Shown here piece by piece: positions 62,277-64,000 of a stretch of 64,000 nucleotides of DNA. Position 1 is the first letter of the stretch; each line of letters opens with the position of its first letter. A program made the translations under genes and the position numbers. The stretch comes from Ulota crispa (lineage: Eukaryota > Streptophyta > Bryopsida > Orthotrichales > Orthotrichaceae). The notes under the pieces were generated by a model, which worked only from the letters and a program-made list of their open reading frames with translations, was not told the origin of the DNA and made no database searches. The stretch spans positions 22,034,002 to 22,098,001 of the forward strand of contig OY987242.1 in NCBI GenBank assembly GCA_963920765.1, given 5' to 3'.

Positions 62277-63587
62277 AGCTACGTCAAAAGTAACCCTTTC
62301 TCCCTCGACGTACAGACAATTGATCTCAAAAACCAATCCCAAAATTGAATGCAAATTCGACCCCAAACCTAACCAAGGGAATCACAGACCCAGGAAGAAA
62401 CAAGTTGAAAAGCAGAAATTGGAGCTACGAGCGAGGATGAGAGTATAGTTGTGCGAGGAGAGAAAACGCTAAACAGAGCTTCTACAAGGCTTTATGACTG
62501 GGAGATTGATTCTGGCGCACGCAAGGGATAGCTGGAGAAGTGGTTAAACTCGCATTGCAAGCGGAGTGCAATGGCGATGGATGTGAAGTGAAGGACCTGC
62601 CAATAGTTCTGGTGAAAGTGGGATTGGTGGTGCAGCATCTGCAACGGAGGAGCAGCGGAGCGTACGAGGCTCGCAGCCCGCGTTGTTTTAGGGGACTCCT
62701 CCCAGTTCACTTTCACGCTGGGGCCTTTTTCCGCGGTTATGGGTGCCGTGGCCCCGTCACCGTGATGTCTGTGCCCGACGTCATCAACCAATTTGTCACC
62801 CGCTTTGTGATGCCAGCGATGGCGGTGGCCAAACTTCTTCCTCTTCCTCTTCTTGCTGGGTGTCTTGCACACGCACTGTTACGAGGAACGGTCGAATATT
62901 CTAGATTCGAGTTTATGGACGCCGTTTTTGCTACGTAGTTTTGCATTTTCCCATGTTCTTTTTCGATAGCCTGAGTGTGTTCTTCTGCTTCAACCTCTCA
63001 GACGTTGGAATAGCGTTCAAATTGCAGTTGAGTTGGAAAGCTAGAACGTTGTTGTAAACCGCTCTTCGTAACTGTGCTGTCACTAAGCTCTACTACTCAT
63101 GTCCAGGTCTCCCGGAGCTCATCCCATCTTTTAGTGCCCATCTCGTAATTGAACCTTCAAACCAACCTGTTGACGAGCTCTTGCAGCACTTTTGTTCGAA
63201 TTCGGTGTCAAAATTCGGAGAATTCTATTTCGTGAAAGCGATGTAGTTCAGAAAACTTGGACTGACGGATTAGACCGTCTTGGAGATATCAGTGCTTAGT
63301 AAATTGCCATTTTCTTTTTCTGGTTCTTTTTGGAGATTTGAGTAGATTTTAGACACGTAAAACAGCTAGAAATCCTGAGTGAGAGATTAATCTGAACTTG
63401 ATATTTTCCTTGTTTTTTCTTTCTTTCTGAAATCCTACTATGATCAATAAGTTGACGACATTGATAGTGTTGATAGCTTCGATTGATTCCGCTCAGGATT
63501 AGATGTTTTAACGACAGTAATTTGTTTTTTCGTTTTGAGGGTAAGTTACGAGGCTTTCAAGTGGAAAGTAAGTAGCTACTTCCAGCT
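62277..63587. promoter_or_regulatory. shared upstream region of two divergent plastid genes
   Basis: The pyruvate kinase start (62276, minus) and the ferredoxin-like start (63588, plus) face away from each other across 1.3 kb. The region therefore holds both promoters and leaders. I saw no TATA box or named motif that I would defend. The half near pyruvate kinase is GC-rich and contains an uncertain small open frame (next entry). Confidence 0.55.
62492..62872 (-). CDS. small basic, His-rich open frame upstream of pyruvate kinase (uncertain)
   Basis: This 126-codon frame begins MCKTPSKKRKRKKFGHRHRW, so it has a strong basic patch, a His-rich stretch and then an unremarkable tail. I do not recognise a family. 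It lies on the strand of pyruvate kinase, 216 bases before that start codon. It could be a separate short gene, part of the pyruvate kinase leader, or chance coding in GC-rich DNA. The plus strand holds an overlapping frame of similar length (62540-62938), which weakens the case for either. Confidence 0.25.
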   Translation of the reverse strand: MCKTPSKKRKRKKFGHRHRWHHKAGDKLVDDVGHRHHGDGATAPITAEKGPSVKVNWEESPKTTRAASLVRSAAPPLQMLHHQSHFHQNYWQVLHFTSIAIALRLQCEFNHFSSYPLRAPESISQS

Positions 63588-63939
63588 ATGGCAGTTGCTG
63601 GATTAGCTACTGTTGGTCAGCTGCTCACAGTATCCTGTCGAGAGCACAGTCTTGTTGATCCCCCCAAACGAGTCCTCGCTAATTTCAAATTTAAGCCTCT
63701 GAGTCGAGATTCTTTACCTGTTGGGGCTTTAAGATTTTGCAAAGGGGAGAAGACACGGGGTGTTTTGAGAATTAGGGCAGATGCAAGCAATGACCGTGAG
63801 CAGAAGCTGCGGGAACAGCAGCATGAGATCCGAGTTTGCATCAACAAGACATGTCGAAAGAGTGGAAGCTTGGAAACCTTGGACATGATGCGAAACTTGG
63901 CACCGCCCAACGTGACAGTGGAATCATGTAGCTGTATTG
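63588..63939 (+). CDS. plastid-targeted thioredoxin-like [2Fe-2S] ferredoxin domain protein, first exon (partial)
   Basis: The exon encodes 117 residues plus one base, ending at a GT donor (63940). It begins MAVAGLATVGQLLTVSC, and the first 70 or so residues are rich in Arg, Ser, Leu and Val, as in a chloroplast transit peptide (VLRIRADAS near the likely cleavage site). After that comes EIRVCINKTCRKSGS and then SCSCIG, the cysteines of a thioredoxin-like [2Fe-2S] cluster domain, which should continue with CGxGP in the next exon. In plants such domains occur alone or joined to TPR repeats. The rest lies beyond the window, so I do not choose. Function is likely electron transfer or cluster-based sensing in the plastid. 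Confidence 0.75.
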
Positions 63940-64000
63940 GTATGTCTATAACCCTAAACCAGTTCCTTCTCTGAAATTGAGGATGCAACGAAATGACTTT

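Overview
This window is nuclear DNA of a land plant, most likely a non-seed plant such as a bryophyte or lycophyte. The evidence is a set of plant-type, multi-intron GT-AG genes: a plant alcohol dehydrogenase, the alpha-type plastidial pyruvate kinase with a leader that looks like a transit peptide, a malectin-like LRR receptor kinase, RAD6/UBC2, RPT4 and neurochondrin. Spacers are AT-rich and full of short inverted-repeat transposons. A decayed piggyBac-type transposase is unusual for a flowering plant. I cannot fix the species from sequence alone.

Layout. 1-6000: decayed piggyBac-like transposase on the minus strand, with all recognisable domains broken by stops. 6000-9466: AT-rich spacer with a 405-bp fold-back element. 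9467-15372 (minus): ten-exon zinc alcohol dehydrogenase whose introns hold five inverted-repeat elements, one of which carries a further nested element. 15373-21976: spacer with a dead mariner-like transposase and a fold-back element. 21977-28913 (minus): 18-exon neurochondrin. 28914-33430: spacer with two TTAA-flanked MITEs and a third MITE of another type. 33431-35813 (minus): five-exon ubiquitin-conjugating enzyme UBC2/RAD6. 35814-41400: AT-rich spacer with repeats. 41510-45912 (plus): ten-exon 26S proteasome ATPase RPT4. 45913-50009: spacer with a third TTAA MITE, then the leader of the next gene. 50010-56691 (plus): fifteen-exon LRR receptor-like kinase that is predicted to be a pseudokinase (HRD is HRN, DFG is DFV). 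57691-62276 (minus): seven-exon plastidial pyruvate kinase alpha. 63588 to the right edge (plus): first exon of a plastid-targeted thioredoxin-like [2Fe-2S] protein.

The host genes are unrelated housekeeping or signalling genes, with no cluster or operon logic; UBC2 and RPT4 both belong to the ubiquitin-proteasome system but are on opposite strands 5.7 kb apart. For the six complete genes I joined exons by hand at GT-AG sites, and every sum closes in frame (382, 660, 152, 392, 936 and 603 residues). The strongest biological signals are the receptor pseudokinase and the co-occurrence of decayed piggyBac and mariner transposases with short elements carrying the matching target duplications (TTAA and TA).
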